From contig CANFKE010000006.1 of NCBI GenBank assembly GCA_947447465.1, forward strand, positions 1 through 64,000: a DNA stretch of 64,000 nt. Direction: 5' to 3'. Below the pieces are notes generated by a model. It ran no database searches. It had not been told where the DNA came from and saw only the letters and a program-made list of their open reading frames with translations. The DNA comes from Chitinophagaceae bacterium (GTDB lineage: Bacteria; Bacteroidota; Bacteroidia; Chitinophagales; Chitinophagaceae). Positions 18,522-27,102 of the stretch are shown one piece after another. A program made the translations under genes and the position numbers. Every line of letters begins with the position of its first letter. The stretch's first letter is position 1.

Positions 18522-19358
18522 ATGGTGCCTGTTTTTAGTTTTTGTAACGTTTCAGTAATGCCGGTAAGAAGTGAGCCCAATCATAGGGCCGAGCAGACTA
18601 CTCAGCTATTGTACGGTGAAAAAGCAGAAATACTGGAGGTCAATAACAGGGAATGGGCCAAGATCAGGTGTGCATGGGATGGATATGAGGGTTGGTGCAA
18701 GCACTCACAATTAAGAGAGATAACAAGACGGGAATATAATAAGCCTACCAAATATTATTCATCCAACCATCTGGGTAAGATCATATTTGAACATAACGAG
18801 ATGGCATTGCCATTGGGCAGTGAATTGCAAGGTATAAGAGGAGGTAATCTCAGTACTGGTAATAACGAAGGACAATTCAAAGGCAAAAAAGCCAATTTCG
18901 CAGATCAGCAACTCAGTGCTGAACAAATAAAGGCGAACTCTCTTCTATATATGCATGCACCCTATTTATGGGGAGGAAGGAGTCTGTCAGGTATCGATTG
19001 TTCCGGATTGTCTCAGATGGCCTTCAAATTATGTAACTATGCATTGCCCAGAGACGCCAGCCAACAGGCTCAAAATGGTGTGCTCATAGAGTTTTTACAA
19101 AATGCTCAGTGTGGTGATCTTGCTTTTTTTGATGATAAGGAAGGAAAGATCATTCATGTAGGCATTTTGCTCGATAATCAGAATATCATTCACGCCACAG
19201 ATTCTTCAGGGCGCGTGGTCATCGATAGGATCGATCTGGGTGGTATTGTCAGCGTTTCTCTCAGAAAGCGAACTCATAATTTACGATTCGTAAAACGCAT
19301 CATCGGAAATGAGACCACCAACGAGGTCCCGCCCGGTCTTTTCAACGACCTTCTTTAA
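18522..19358 (+). CDS. SH3b and NlpC/P60 (C40) cysteine peptidase
   Basis: A 278-residue protein combining a bacterial SH3-like domain (about residues 10-70: PVRSEPNHRAEQ, GWCKHSQL) with a C-terminal NlpC/P60 peptidase domain (about 135-265). The catalytic cysteine is C160 in GIDCSG and the catalytic histidine is in IIHVGIL, with a third polar residue in IIHATD. Enzymes of this build cut the D-gamma-glutamyl-diamino acid bond in peptidoglycan peptides. No signal peptide is seen at the ATG chosen here; the protein may act in the cytoplasm on imported muropeptides, as related enzymes do, or a further upstream start is missed. It is a single gene. Confidence 0.85.
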   Translation: MVPVFSFCNVSVMPVRSEPNHRAEQTTQLLYGEKAEILEVNNREWAKIRCAWDGYEGWCKHSQLREITRREYNKPTKYYSSNHLGKIIFEHNEMALPLGSELQGIRGGNLSTGNNEGQFKGKKANFADQQLSAEQIKANSLLYMHAPYLWGGRSLSGIDCSGLSQMAFKLCNYALPRDASQQAQNGVLIEFLQNAQCGDLAFFDDKEGKIIHVGILLDNQNIIHATDSSGRVVIDRIDLGGIVSVSLRKRTHNLRFVKRIIGNETTNEVPPGLFNDLL

Positions 19359-19654
19359 TTCATGAAAAGTCTATCTTTTTAGTAGATTTAATTCCCTGTA
19401 TTTTTAAAATTTTTATAAATAGAGCACTTTTTTTGTCTCTTCTCAAGCAATTTTTTCTGTAAAATAAGTACTGAATTGAATAATTTTAATTATACATGTT
19501 GAAATATAATTTACGTAAAATATATATAATCATCATTTTATTTTTTAAATAAAAAAATATTCAATTAAAATTAATTTTTGGTTATTAGCTGAATTATGAA
19601 ACAATGAATTAATTCTATAGTTTGTAGAGAAATAATTTACTAAATCAATCAAGT
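19359..19654. other. A+T-rich intergenic region
   Basis: About 300 bases, strikingly A+T-rich with long T and A runs (for example 19531-19580). There is no ORF of note. It probably holds the promoter of the T9SS gene that follows, though no clean TTG-N-TAnnTTTG pair was found; TATAGTTTG at 19616-19624 is one base too long for the consensus. Confidence 0.4.
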
Positions 19655-21622
19655 ATGAAATTCACTTTTTTACGCACTTTTCAGGTCTTTGCATGCCTTA
19701 TTTTTATTTCGCTCTGGTCTGCTCAGGTTAAGGCCCAGTATTGTAATCCAACTTATCTTCAGGGGTGCACATTAAGTTGCTCAATAAATGATTTTAGCAT
19801 TAATGGTGCGAGTGGTACATCTATCAGCGATTTAGCTACAGGGTGCTCCACAGTTGGCTCTTTCCCTCCTCTTACGTCCTATCGGGATATGCACACAACA
19901 ATGTCGGTAACATTAGTTGCAGGATCTACCTATACAATATCTGCGAGTACTTCAATTGGTATCAACCCTACAGATGTGCAGGTATTTATTGATTTCAATG
20001 ATAATTTTAGTTTTACAGATGCTGGGGAGAGTGTAGGAGGGGGAACGTTAAATGCTTTAGGATCCGCAACGCCAATTTCTATAACGATACCTTCTGGTGC
20101 AACATCTGGCTCACATAGATTAAGGATAGTAGCTTCCGGAGATGAAACTTACCCCTCAGTAAATCCATGCCCTTCTTACTCTATCATCGGAGGAGGTACT
20201 AATGCACTTGGTGAAGTTCATGATTATACTGCCGTAATTTCTGGTGCTACTATTACTTGCCCTGCTGTTACAGGTCTTACGGTCTCTGCTATTACTGCAT
20301 CTTCAGCTACTCTAAGCTGGACTGCCGCAACAGGTGCCATTGGTTATGAATGGGCAGTAACTACATCTGCAACACCTCCTGCATCAGGCACTGCTACTAC
20401 CGCTACTACCGCCAATGCATCAGGTCTTACTGCATCTACTGCATATTATGCGCACGTTCGTACTAAGTGCAGTTCCACAAGCTTTTCTTCATGGGTGAGT
20501 GTACCTTTTACTACAACAGGAACCACAACTACCTGCACAGCTCCTACACTCACATTAGGTGCCGGTACAAGTACTACACAGGTAGTTAACTGGACAGCAA
20601 TAACTGGTGCAACAGGTTATGAGTGGGTTGTTAATACCACAGCTACTGCGCCTACCGGTTCAGGTACTGCTACTACATTGACTACTTTTACTGCCACAGG
20701 TCTTACTGCTGCTACTACTTATTATGCTCATGTACGCACTAACTGCGGTACCAGCTTCTCTACATGGACCACTATCCCGTTCACCACCGGTGCATCAACC
20801 TCTGGTTGTAATCCGGTAACAGGCCTTACCGCAAGTGCTATCACCGCATCCAGCGCTACCATTAGCTGGACAGCAGTTACAGGTTCTGTAGGCTACCAGT
20901 ATGTGATCAATAATACTGTTGCTGCACCAACAGCATCGGGTACAAACATTGCGACTACTACTTATAATGCTACTGCACTTACCGCTGGTACTACATACTA
21001 TGCTCACGTTCGTGATAGTTGTGGTGCTACAAGTTTGTCTGCATGGAATACTATTCCTTTCACTACTTTGTCAACAACATGTAATGCTGTAACATCGCTT
21101 ACAGCATCAGCAATTACGACTAACAGTGCTACTATTACATGGGTTCGTCCTACAGGTACCGTGGCTGCACAGTATGTGATCAACACTAATACTGCCGATC
21201 CTACAACGTCTGGTACAACCACCACATTGAGCACTTATAATGCTACTGGTCTTTCATCATCAACAACATACTACGCACACGTTCGTGATACCTGCGGTGC
21301 AACTGCATTGTCTGCTTGGGTAACCATTCCTATTACTACACTTGCCAGTGGAGTGGGTGTGATCAATGTAAATGCTGACAATGGCTTTGGCATCAGTGCT
21401 TTCCCTAATCCTGTAAGTGGTGCACTAACTGTAGAGATACAAGGAGGATTGGATCATGAAGGTATGATACAGGTAATGGATGTGACCGGTAAGCTGCTTA
21501 AAGTAATGCCGGCAACAGATAGTACTGTAAGTATAGATATGAGTGGTCTGTCATCAGGCCTGTACCTGGTTAGATACAGCGATGCAGCTCACGCACAGAC
21601 CATCAAGGTCAACAAGCAATAA
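19655..21622 (+). CDS. T9SS-sorted protein with GEVED domain and four fibronectin type III repeats
   Basis: A 655-residue exported protein, probably exposed on the cell surface. Residues 1-27 are a signal peptide (ending VKAQ). Residues 75-195 form a GEVED-type domain (VFIDFNDNFSFTDAGE, then GEVHDYTAVI). Four fibronectin type III domains follow, each starting with a Cys and containing a W...TGA-type first half and a YYAHVRT/D-C second half. The last 75 residues are a type A T9SS sorting domain: FPNPVSG, VMDVTGKLL, LSSGLYLVRY. The neighbours give no functional clue; adhesion or matrix binding is plausible for the architecture but unproven. The composition is dominated by Thr, Ala and Ser. Confidence 0.88.
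   Translation: MKFTFLRTFQVFACLIFISLWSAQVKAQYCNPTYLQGCTLSCSINDFSINGASGTSISDLATGCSTVGSFPPLTSYRDMHTTMSVTLVAGSTYTISASTSIGINPTDVQVFIDFNDNFSFTDAGESVGGGTLNALGSATPISITIPSGATSGSHRLRIVASGDETYPSVNPCPSYSIIGGGTNALGEVHDYTAVISGATITCPAVTGLTVSAITASSATLSWTAATGAIGYEWAVTTSATPPASGTATTATTANASGLTASTAYYAHVRTKCSSTSFSSWVSVPFTTTGTTTTCTAPTLTLGAGTSTTQVVNWTAITGATGYEWVVNTTATAPTGSGTATTLTTFTATGLTAATTYYAHVRTNCGTSFSTWTTIPFTTGASTSGCNPVTGLTASAITASSATISWTAVTGSVGYQYVINNTVAAPTASGTNIATTTYNATALTAGTTYYAHVRDSCGATSLSAWNTIPFTTLSTTCNAVTSLTASAITTNSATITWVRPTGTVAAQYVINTNTADPTTSGTTTTLSTYNATGLSSSTTYYAHVRDTCGATALSAWVTIPITTLASGVGVINVNADNGFGISAFPNPVSGALTVEIQGGLDHEGMIQVMDVTGKLLKVMPATDSTVSIDMSGLSSGLYLVRYSDAAHAQTIKVNKQ
20258..21349 (+). repeat. Four in-frame repeats encoding the fibronectin III domains
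   Basis: Four tandem units begin at 20258, 20534, 20807 and 21080, spaced 276, 273 and 273 bases, so all keep the reading frame. They share long near-identical stretches (for example the segments encoding TTYYAHVR). This suggests recent duplication or gene conversion between units. Confidence 0.85.
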
Positions 21623-21640
21623 GCTTTTTCTGAGCTCATA

Positions 21641-21670
21641 AAAAAAGACAGCCACATGGCTGTCTTTTTT
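21641..21670. terminator. Bidirectional terminator
   Basis: A 13-bp stem, AAAAAAGACAGCC (21641-21653) and GGCTGTCTTTTTT (21658-21670), with a four-base loop. The T tract on the + strand ends the T9SS gene; the A tract gives a T tract for the convergent gene at 21715 on the other strand. Confidence 0.9.
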
Positions 21671-21714
21671 TATTGTGTTGTTGCGTTGATCAATATCTGT
21701 ATGATCATATCTTC

Positions 21715-22638
21715 TTAGTTGAACAGATTCTTAACTACTTCATAGCCTGTATTGAGCCTGTATTGCGCTTTGATACGGATGATCATGTCATTTTTTTCCA
21801 TAAGGAATAATGTCTTTTTGATCTTCTTTTTATGCAGGTCCAGTTCAACCGCACTACCAACTCCGCCCTTTAGTTTCCATAATTTATCACCTATCTCATC
21901 TGCATTAGGAAATTTATTGGCACCCATATCATTGTTTCGTTCATAGATATAGGCGAGCATTTGTTTCAGGTCAGGTTCCAGAGAAATATAATCAGATCCG
22001 AAAATGGTGATCAGCTCTGCGGAATACAGTTGTTGAAATTCAGGTTGTTCTTCTTCGTTTTCAGTTGCAATTTCTTCATTTGTGGCTGTCGGTTCCTCAA
22101 CAGTCTCCGGTTCAATAGCTGCAGGTATTTCCTCTTCCACAAATATATCGGTGACGATCTGTTGTTCGGTCACATTGGCCTTTACTCCGGGAATTTTATG
22201 ATCTCCGCTTACCAGTCGCTGATAGGCATATCCTTTGTAGTAGGCATATTTATCTTCCTCAGGTAGCGGATCTATATATACCACCACCACTTCTCCTGTA
22301 AGAAACAGTACTATATCAAAACGAATATACTCACTGATATCGCGGGCATTGCCGTCAGCATCGGTAAATTCAGCTACAAGTAGTCTTAGTTTACTTTCAT
22401 TTCTTGCATCAAAGCCATTAAATATGAACTTGTTATTGTCTTCATCATCTTTAATGCCGATAATGATAGCGCCCCCATTGGTATTGAGAAAGGCATTTAC
22501 AGAGATGAACAGGTCGCTCCATTCTCCCGCAACATGACTATTGTCTTTTATTGCTACTTTTTCCTGATCTGTCCATACATACTCATCATTAGCAATGCTG
22601 TAGGCTACGTGCTGCAGTATGTCATTAATTATCTTCAT
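21715..22638 (-). CDS. AlbA_2/Schlafen-like domain protein
   Basis: A 307-residue cytoplasmic protein. Residues 20-150 resemble the AlbA_2 (divergent AAA-4, Schlafen core) domain: an acidic E in the helix before FISVNAFLNTNGGAIIIGI, followed by a DDE loop and a VYIDPLPEE strand. Such domains occur in DNA/RNA-binding regulators and in some defence proteins. A very acidic low-complexity linker (about 165-205) then leads to a C-terminal helical segment of about 100 residues (LKQMLAYIYERNND, LHKKKIKKTLFLMEKNDMI) that looks like a winged-helix or dimerisation region. It is last in a leftward set after sdaA and the Nudix gene, 61 bases downstream. The function is unknown. Confidence 0.7.
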   Translation of the reverse strand: MKIINDILQHVAYSIANDEYVWTDQEKVAIKDNSHVAGEWSDLFISVNAFLNTNGGAIIIGIKDDEDNNKFIFNGFDARNESKLRLLVAEFTDADGNARDISEYIRFDIVLFLTGEVVVVYIDPLPEEDKYAYYKGYAYQRLVSGDHKIPGVKANVTEQQIVTDIFVEEEIPAAIEPETVEEPTATNEEIATENEEEQPEFQQLYSAELITIFGSDYISLEPDLKQMLAYIYERNNDMGANKFPNADEIGDKLWKLKGGVGSAVELDLHKKKIKKTLFLMEKNDMIIRIKAQYRLNTGYEVVKNLFN

Positions 22639-22699
22639 GCCGTTGCAGTAAAACTATTGATTGTTAGTGAAGTATCAAAATACTAATAGTACAGGTAGC

Positions 22700-23125
22700 T
22701 TATAGTCGCGCTATTGCGCACTGTACAATGTCATGATGGTCGAATGCAAGATCGGGTAGCTCATCTATATTGAACCATCTCAGGTCCTTCGCATCATCGT
22801 GTGCTCGGGCATCCAATCTGGTATCCAGAATGGCATAATAAGCCACAGAGATATTTCTTTCTGTTGGGTGGCGGTCTATTTTGTCAAACACATCCAGTCT
22901 TTGTAGGGCTATGCCTTCCACTCCTGTTTCTTCGGCAAGCTCTCTGGCTGCGGCTATAGCAGTGGTCTCTTCCATATCTACATATCCACCGGGCAATGCC
23001 CACATGTTTTCAAAAGGCGGATTACCTCTTTGTATCAGCAGCACATAACGATCATCATTTTCGCAAGCCAGTAATACTGCATCTACAGTTACTGCAAAAC
23101 GGGGGTATTCGTAAGTATATGGCAT
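22700..23125 (-). CDS. Nudix hydrolase
   Basis: A 141-residue Nudix pyrophosphohydrolase. The Nudix box is complete: GYVDMEE, then REL with AEETGV, matching GX5EX7REUXEEXGU, at about residues 46-68. The family hydrolyses nucleoside diphosphates linked to another group; the exact substrate cannot be told. The N-terminal strand YPRFAVTVDAVLLA is typical of the COG1051 (ADP-ribose pyrophosphatase-like) group. It starts 10 bases after the sdaA stop, so the two are likely co-transcribed. Confidence 0.88.
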   Translation of the reverse strand: MPYTYEYPRFAVTVDAVLLACENDDRYVLLIQRGNPPFENMWALPGGYVDMEETTAIAAARELAEETGVEGIALQRLDVFDKIDRHPTERNISVAYYAILDTRLDARAHDDAKDLRWFNIDELPDLAFDHHDIVQCAIARL

Positions 23126-23135
23126 GTAACTTATA

Positions 23136-24560
23136 TTAGCATTCGCTCAGGCTGATAGGTAATTGCATGGCCAGTCCGCCTTCTGCTGTTTCTTTATATT
23201 TATGGTTCATGTCCAGTGCGGTCTCCCACATGGTATTGACCACCGCATCAAGAGATATACGAGCTTTATCGGGGTTGCTCTGTAATGCCAGTTGACAAGC
23301 GGTGATCGCCTTGATAGCACCCATAGTATTGCGTTCTATACAAGGAACTTGTACCAACCCGCCTACAGGGTCGCAGGTAAGCCCCAGATGGTGCTCCATA
23401 GCTATTTCTGCCGCCATAAGACATTGGCCGGGACTGCCGCCCATTGCTTCTGTAAGTGCCGCTGCAGCCATTGATGAAGATACGCCTATCTCGGCCTGGC
23501 AACCACCCATAGCCGCCGAAAGGGTAGCTCCTTTTTTGAATATGCTGCCTATCTCTGAGGCGGTAAGTAAGAATTTGATGATCTTTTCTTCGGTATAGCC
23601 ATCACAGAAAGCAATGTAATACTGCAATACAGCCGGCACCACACCTGCCGCACCATTGGTAGGTGCGGTTACAACGCGGCTGAAGGACGCATTCTCTTCA
23701 TTCACCGCCAGTGCAAAACAGCTTACCCAGTCCAGTGTATATTTGAATGAATGTCCTCCGCTTCTTATCACTTCTATCCATTCATCATAGCTTGTATATT
23801 TCTTTCCCTCAGTCAGTTTATTGTTCAGTGCATTGGCCCTGCGCGATACTTGCAGTCCGCCCGGCAGCACACCGCCTATATGGCATCCCCTGAAGGTGCA
23901 GTCGCGCATAACGCTCCATATCTTCAGTACGCCTTCATTGGTAGCTGCTTCACTGCGCCATGCTTTTTCATTCTCCATCACTACCCCCGATATGTTGAGT
24001 CCGGTTGCCTTAGTGGCTGCCAGCAGGTCATCAGCTTTATCTATAGGGTAGGGTAATGCAAATGATCCGTTACTGTTATTGTTCTCTCCTTCTTTTACCA
24101 CAAAGCCTCCGCCTATTGAGTAGTAGGTCTCCGCTATTTCTTCTCCGGTAGTAAATGAACAAAGAAAGGTGAGTGCATTAGGATGGAAAGGCAGACTTTC
24201 TTCCATAAGGAAGACCATGTCAAATGCAGGGTCGAAGTCCAGTTCCTTTACTCCGTTGAGTATTAATTTTTTATGATCGGTGATATATTCTATCCGCGGA
24301 TTGATCTGATTCACATCAAATGTTACCGGGTCTTCTCCGCACAGACCCAATAATACGGCTACATCCGTACCATGTCCTTTACCGGTTTTGGCCAGAGATC
24401 CGTACAGCAGTACACGCACTGAGCTAACGGTCTCTATTCCCTTGTCCCTCAGCGTATTAATGAATCGCTGTGCTGCTCTCCACGGGCCTAATGTATGCGA
24501 GCTGCTGGGCCCTATTCCTATCTTGAAAATGTCGAATACCGATATATTTTCCTTGTTCAC
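23136..24560 (-). CDS. sdaA: L-serine ammonia-lyase, iron-sulfur type, single chain
   Basis: A 474-residue L-serine deaminase, which converts serine to pyruvate and ammonia using a 4Fe-4S cluster. It is the single-chain form with the beta domain (residues 5-150, starting [18 protein letters not shown]) fused to the alpha domain. Three cluster cysteines are visible in [15 protein letters not shown] and QVPCIERN. The start is GTG at 24560; the next codons NKENISVF agree with the usual family N-terminus, so GTG is accepted. It follows the fasciclin gene but is separated from it by a terminator. Confidence 0.94.
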   Translation of the reverse strand: MNKENISVFDIFKIGIGPSSSHTLGPWRAAQRFINTLRDKGIETVSSVRVLLYGSLAKTGKGHGTDVAVLLGLCGEDPVTFDVNQINPRIEYITDHKKLILNGVKELDFDPAFDMVFLMEESLPFHPNALTFLCSFTTGEEIAETYYSIGGGFVVKEGENNNSNGSFALPYPIDKADDLLAATKATGLNISGVVMENEKAWRSEAATNEGVLKIWSVMRDCTFRGCHIGGVLPGGLQVSRRANALNNKLTEGKKYTSYDEWIEVIRSGGHSFKYTLDWVSCFALAVNEENASFSRVVTAPTNGAAGVVPAVLQYYIAFCDGYTEEKIIKFLLTASEIGSIFKKGATLSAAMGGCQAEIGVSSSMAAAALTEAMGGSPGQCLMAAEIAMEHHLGLTCDPVGGLVQVPCIERNTMGAIKAITACQLALQSNPDKARISLDAVVNTMWETALDMNHKYKETAEGGLAMQLPISLSEC

Positions 24561-24575
24561 CGTATATTTTAAATA

Positions 24576-24601
24576 AAAATGGGGGAAATATTATTTCCCC
24601 C
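24576..24601 (-). terminator. Terminator of the fasciclin gene
   Basis: Read on the - strand, GGGGGAAAT (24601-24593) pairs with ATTTCCCCC (24589-24581) around a three-base loop, followed by ATTTTTATTT. It lies between the fasciclin stop and the sdaA start. Confidence 0.8.
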
Positions 24602-24638
24602 AAAGATAGCTTGAAACTGCTATAAAACTGCTACTCGT

Positions 24639-25196
24639 TTATGGCATCAATACCGTATCAATTACATGTATCACACCATTCTTCTGATACACATCTTTGA
24701 TGGTCACCTTAGCTACATTGCCCTTTGCGTCTTTCACCATCAGGTTCTTTCCCTTCATCATAAAGGTCAGTTCTTTGCCGTTCACTGTTTTCAGCATAGC
24801 AGTACCATTGCTCATCTTTATCTTATCCATCAGCATTTTAGAGTCCATCTTACCGGCAACCACATGATAGGTAAGAATGGAGGTCAATGTGCCTTTGTTT
24901 TCCGGCTTTACCAGATTACCTACAGTCCCCTTTGGCAGTTTGTCAAATGCCGCATTGGTCGGTGCAAACACGGTAAAAGGACCCGCGCTTGATAGTGTTT
25001 CAACAAGCCCTGCTGCCTTTACAGCCGCTACCAATGTAGTGTGGTCCTTGCTGTTCACGGCATTCTCTACTATGTTCTTAGATGGATACATAGCTGCACC
25101 ACCTACCATTACTGTCTTTTCCTGTGCATGGGTGATAGTAGTGTTGGTGGTCAACAATGCCATAGCAAATACGGGGATCAAAAAGATACGTTTCAT
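24639..25196 (-). CDS. Fasciclin (FAS1) domain protein
   Basis: A 185-residue secreted protein with a single FAS1 domain, a fold used in cell adhesion and surface binding. Residues 1-24 are a signal peptide (ending TTITHAQ). The two conserved FAS1 boxes are clear: H1 FTVFAPTNAAFDKLP (about 93-107) and H2 ILTYHVVAGKM (about 127-137), and the domain ends with NGVIHVIDTVLMP, a hallmark of the family. It has its own downstream terminator and is therefore probably a single-gene unit. The binding partner is unknown. Confidence 0.9.
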   Translation of the reverse strand: MKRIFLIPVFAMALLTTNTTITHAQEKTVMVGGAAMYPSKNIVENAVNSKDHTTLVAAVKAAGLVETLSSAGPFTVFAPTNAAFDKLPKGTVGNLVKPENKGTLTSILTYHVVAGKMDSKMLMDKIKMSNGTAMLKTVNGKELTFMMKGKNLMVKDAKGNVAKVTIKDVYQKNGVIHVIDTVLMP

Positions 25197-25292
25197 AAAA
25201 TTGTGTTTAGTTTTCTTTGGTTAAAAATTGTTGTACACAATCATTTACGACTCCTTTTGTTATATGGATTTGTAGGTTGGAATATTTTTTTC

Positions 25293-27077
25293 TTAGGCAG
25301 ACTTCTTGCCGAATTTTCTAAATGCTTGTATAGTCTGATAAACGCAATAAGCGATTGCAATTCTACTTACATAGTCTATGATTCTACTTAATGGAGAGAT
25401 TGTTATTGATATGTCTTTGGAAAGTATGTCGGTTTTTCGAATGGGATTAAGAAATTCAAATGAATACGAAAAAAGTTCCCAAAATTTTGAATAATTGGTT
25501 CCTGGTATGTATCCCAACGTAAGACAGTAAATAGTAAATAAAAACCAATTCACTAGCAATGTTATTCCAACTGCTCTCAACCAGTTATTGCCATAATAAC
25601 TAGAGGTTCGGTTTAACCAAAGGTTCATACGTTCTCCTCTTACGTTCCATCGCTCAGTTCTAGTTGATGGATTTGAGTGTTTTAGGTAATGTCTGTAGAT
25701 TTCCATTTCCTGAGCATGGTATTCGATACCCATCACAACATCGCCTCTATTTTCATATATCTTTTTGAATTGACTTAATGCGAGTCTAGATTGTTCAAAT
25801 TTTGTATTGAATGCGCCACTATTGCTGATTGTTCCAATTTTTTCTTTTTGCGGCAACAATGTACCTGCAATAAATATTTCTAACAGTTTGGAATTAAGGA
25901 AAATGAATTTTGAAAATTGGTTTAGATCACATCCTATGAAATTTGTTTTTCCAAGATCCGAATTTATCATTCGGAGTTCAGAAGGTTTTGATTGAAGTTC
26001 TAAGATGTATAATCCATTTGGGTCACTCTCTAGTTTATTATTTACTGATTTAAATATTTCAGCCTGATCAAAAGGTATAATGTTATTAAATGAGATGTAA
26101 CCTTGATTTGTAAAAGAGTCAATTAGTATTTCGTTGAATTTGCAATCAGAAATGCGTAAAATCGCATCTTTAGGGAAAACTTTTTTTGAGAGGCTTAGTG
26201 CCCATATCGTGCATTCGCTTAGGATTATTTCATATGATCGGTCAATGGTTATAACAATAGATTCGAATAAACTTTTTCGAATCACTAATCGCTTACTTTC
26301 AGCATTCATGTAAGTCACATTTACTCCAACGGCTTTGGAGTTAACTATTTGAGTAGCGACAATCTTTGATTCTTTTAAACCAATCCATCCAATTGTAGAG
26401 TTGTTAATGTCTAATTTGGATGCTGAAGAATGGAGTATATCAACCTTGCCAAGTTGACTACCAATGAGCTCGCAATTCTCTATCTGTGAGTCGAAAATGT
26501 CAAGTACATCTTTAATTATACTATCTGCAAAAATAAAACTCTGAATTTCAGAAACTCTGACAATACCCAAGCTTTGATTAATAGAAGAGTTTCGAACACT
26601 TAATTGCGAACATTTAGTTTCCTCAATTCTGAATTCGTTTATTGTAGCATGATCAATCAATATTTGGCTTATGTTAGAATTGGCTGTTATTAGTACTGAC
26701 CCAAAGGTTGTTTGAGTATGAATAGTAACATTATCGACAAAAACATTTCCTGCGAAATATAAATGATTTATCTGTGAATAATAGCCAAATTGTAAATTGG
26801 ATATTTGTGAATTTATTATCGTAATACTCTGAACCTTGCTGTCATGAAAAACTATTCGATTAACATTGCCATCTTCTAATTTAACATTTTTTAATTCACA
26901 TTTAGAAAAGTGAATTGACTTATTTCGAGGGAAATCTAAAACGCCCTCTATGGCATAGTTTTCAAAATGAATCTCAATACCATTGTTAGTTGCACGCCAG
27001 AAATTTGAATATGCAGGTGGATCAGAAGAGACTCCTAAGAGTATTTTGGTGAATTCTTGAGCTGAAATTTTCTTCAT
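25293..27077 (-). CDS. Putative beta-helix protein with C-terminal membrane segment
   Basis: I do not recognise a named family. From the ATG at 27077 it is 594 residues (a TTG at 27101 is the alternative). Residues 30-400 are built of short strand-like units of about 20-22 residues rich in I, S, N and D (SQISNLQF, DHATINEF, NSSINQSL, NSTIGWIG), as in pentapeptide-repeat-like right-handed beta helices. Next is a helix (LALSQFKKIYENRGD), then one strong transmembrane segment (about 510-530) and a second near 570-585 ending in YQTIQAFRKFGKK, reminiscent of membrane-anchored pentapeptide proteins. It starts 25 bases after sppA. Its base composition is clearly A+T-richer than its neighbours. No signal peptide is seen. 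The function is unknown. Confidence 0.6.
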   Translation of the reverse strand: MKKISAQEFTKILLGVSSDPPAYSNFWRATNNGIEIHFENYAIEGVLDFPRNKSIHFSKCELKNVKLEDGNVNRIVFHDSKVQSITIINSQISNLQFGYYSQINHLYFAGNVFVDNVTIHTQTTFGSVLITANSNISQILIDHATINEFRIEETKCSQLSVRNSSINQSLGIVRVSEIQSFIFADSIIKDVLDIFDSQIENCELIGSQLGKVDILHSSASKLDINNSTIGWIGLKESKIVATQIVNSKAVGVNVTYMNAESKRLVIRKSLFESIVITIDRSYEIILSECTIWALSLSKKVFPKDAILRISDCKFNEILIDSFTNQGYISFNNIIPFDQAEIFKSVNNKLESDPNGLYILELQSKPSELRMINSDLGKTNFIGCDLNQFSKFIFLNSKLLEIFIAGTLLPQKEKIGTISNSGAFNTKFEQSRLALSQFKKIYENRGDVVMGIEYHAQEMEIYRHYLKHSNPSTRTERWNVRGERMNLWLNRTSSYYGNNWLRAVGITLLVNWFLFTIYCLTLGYIPGTNYSKFWELFSYSFEFLNPIRKTDILSKDISITISPLSRIIDYVSRIAIAYCVYQTIQAFRKFGKKSA

Positions 27078-27102
27078 AGAAAGGTTTTTTGTACTATCCA
27101 AC

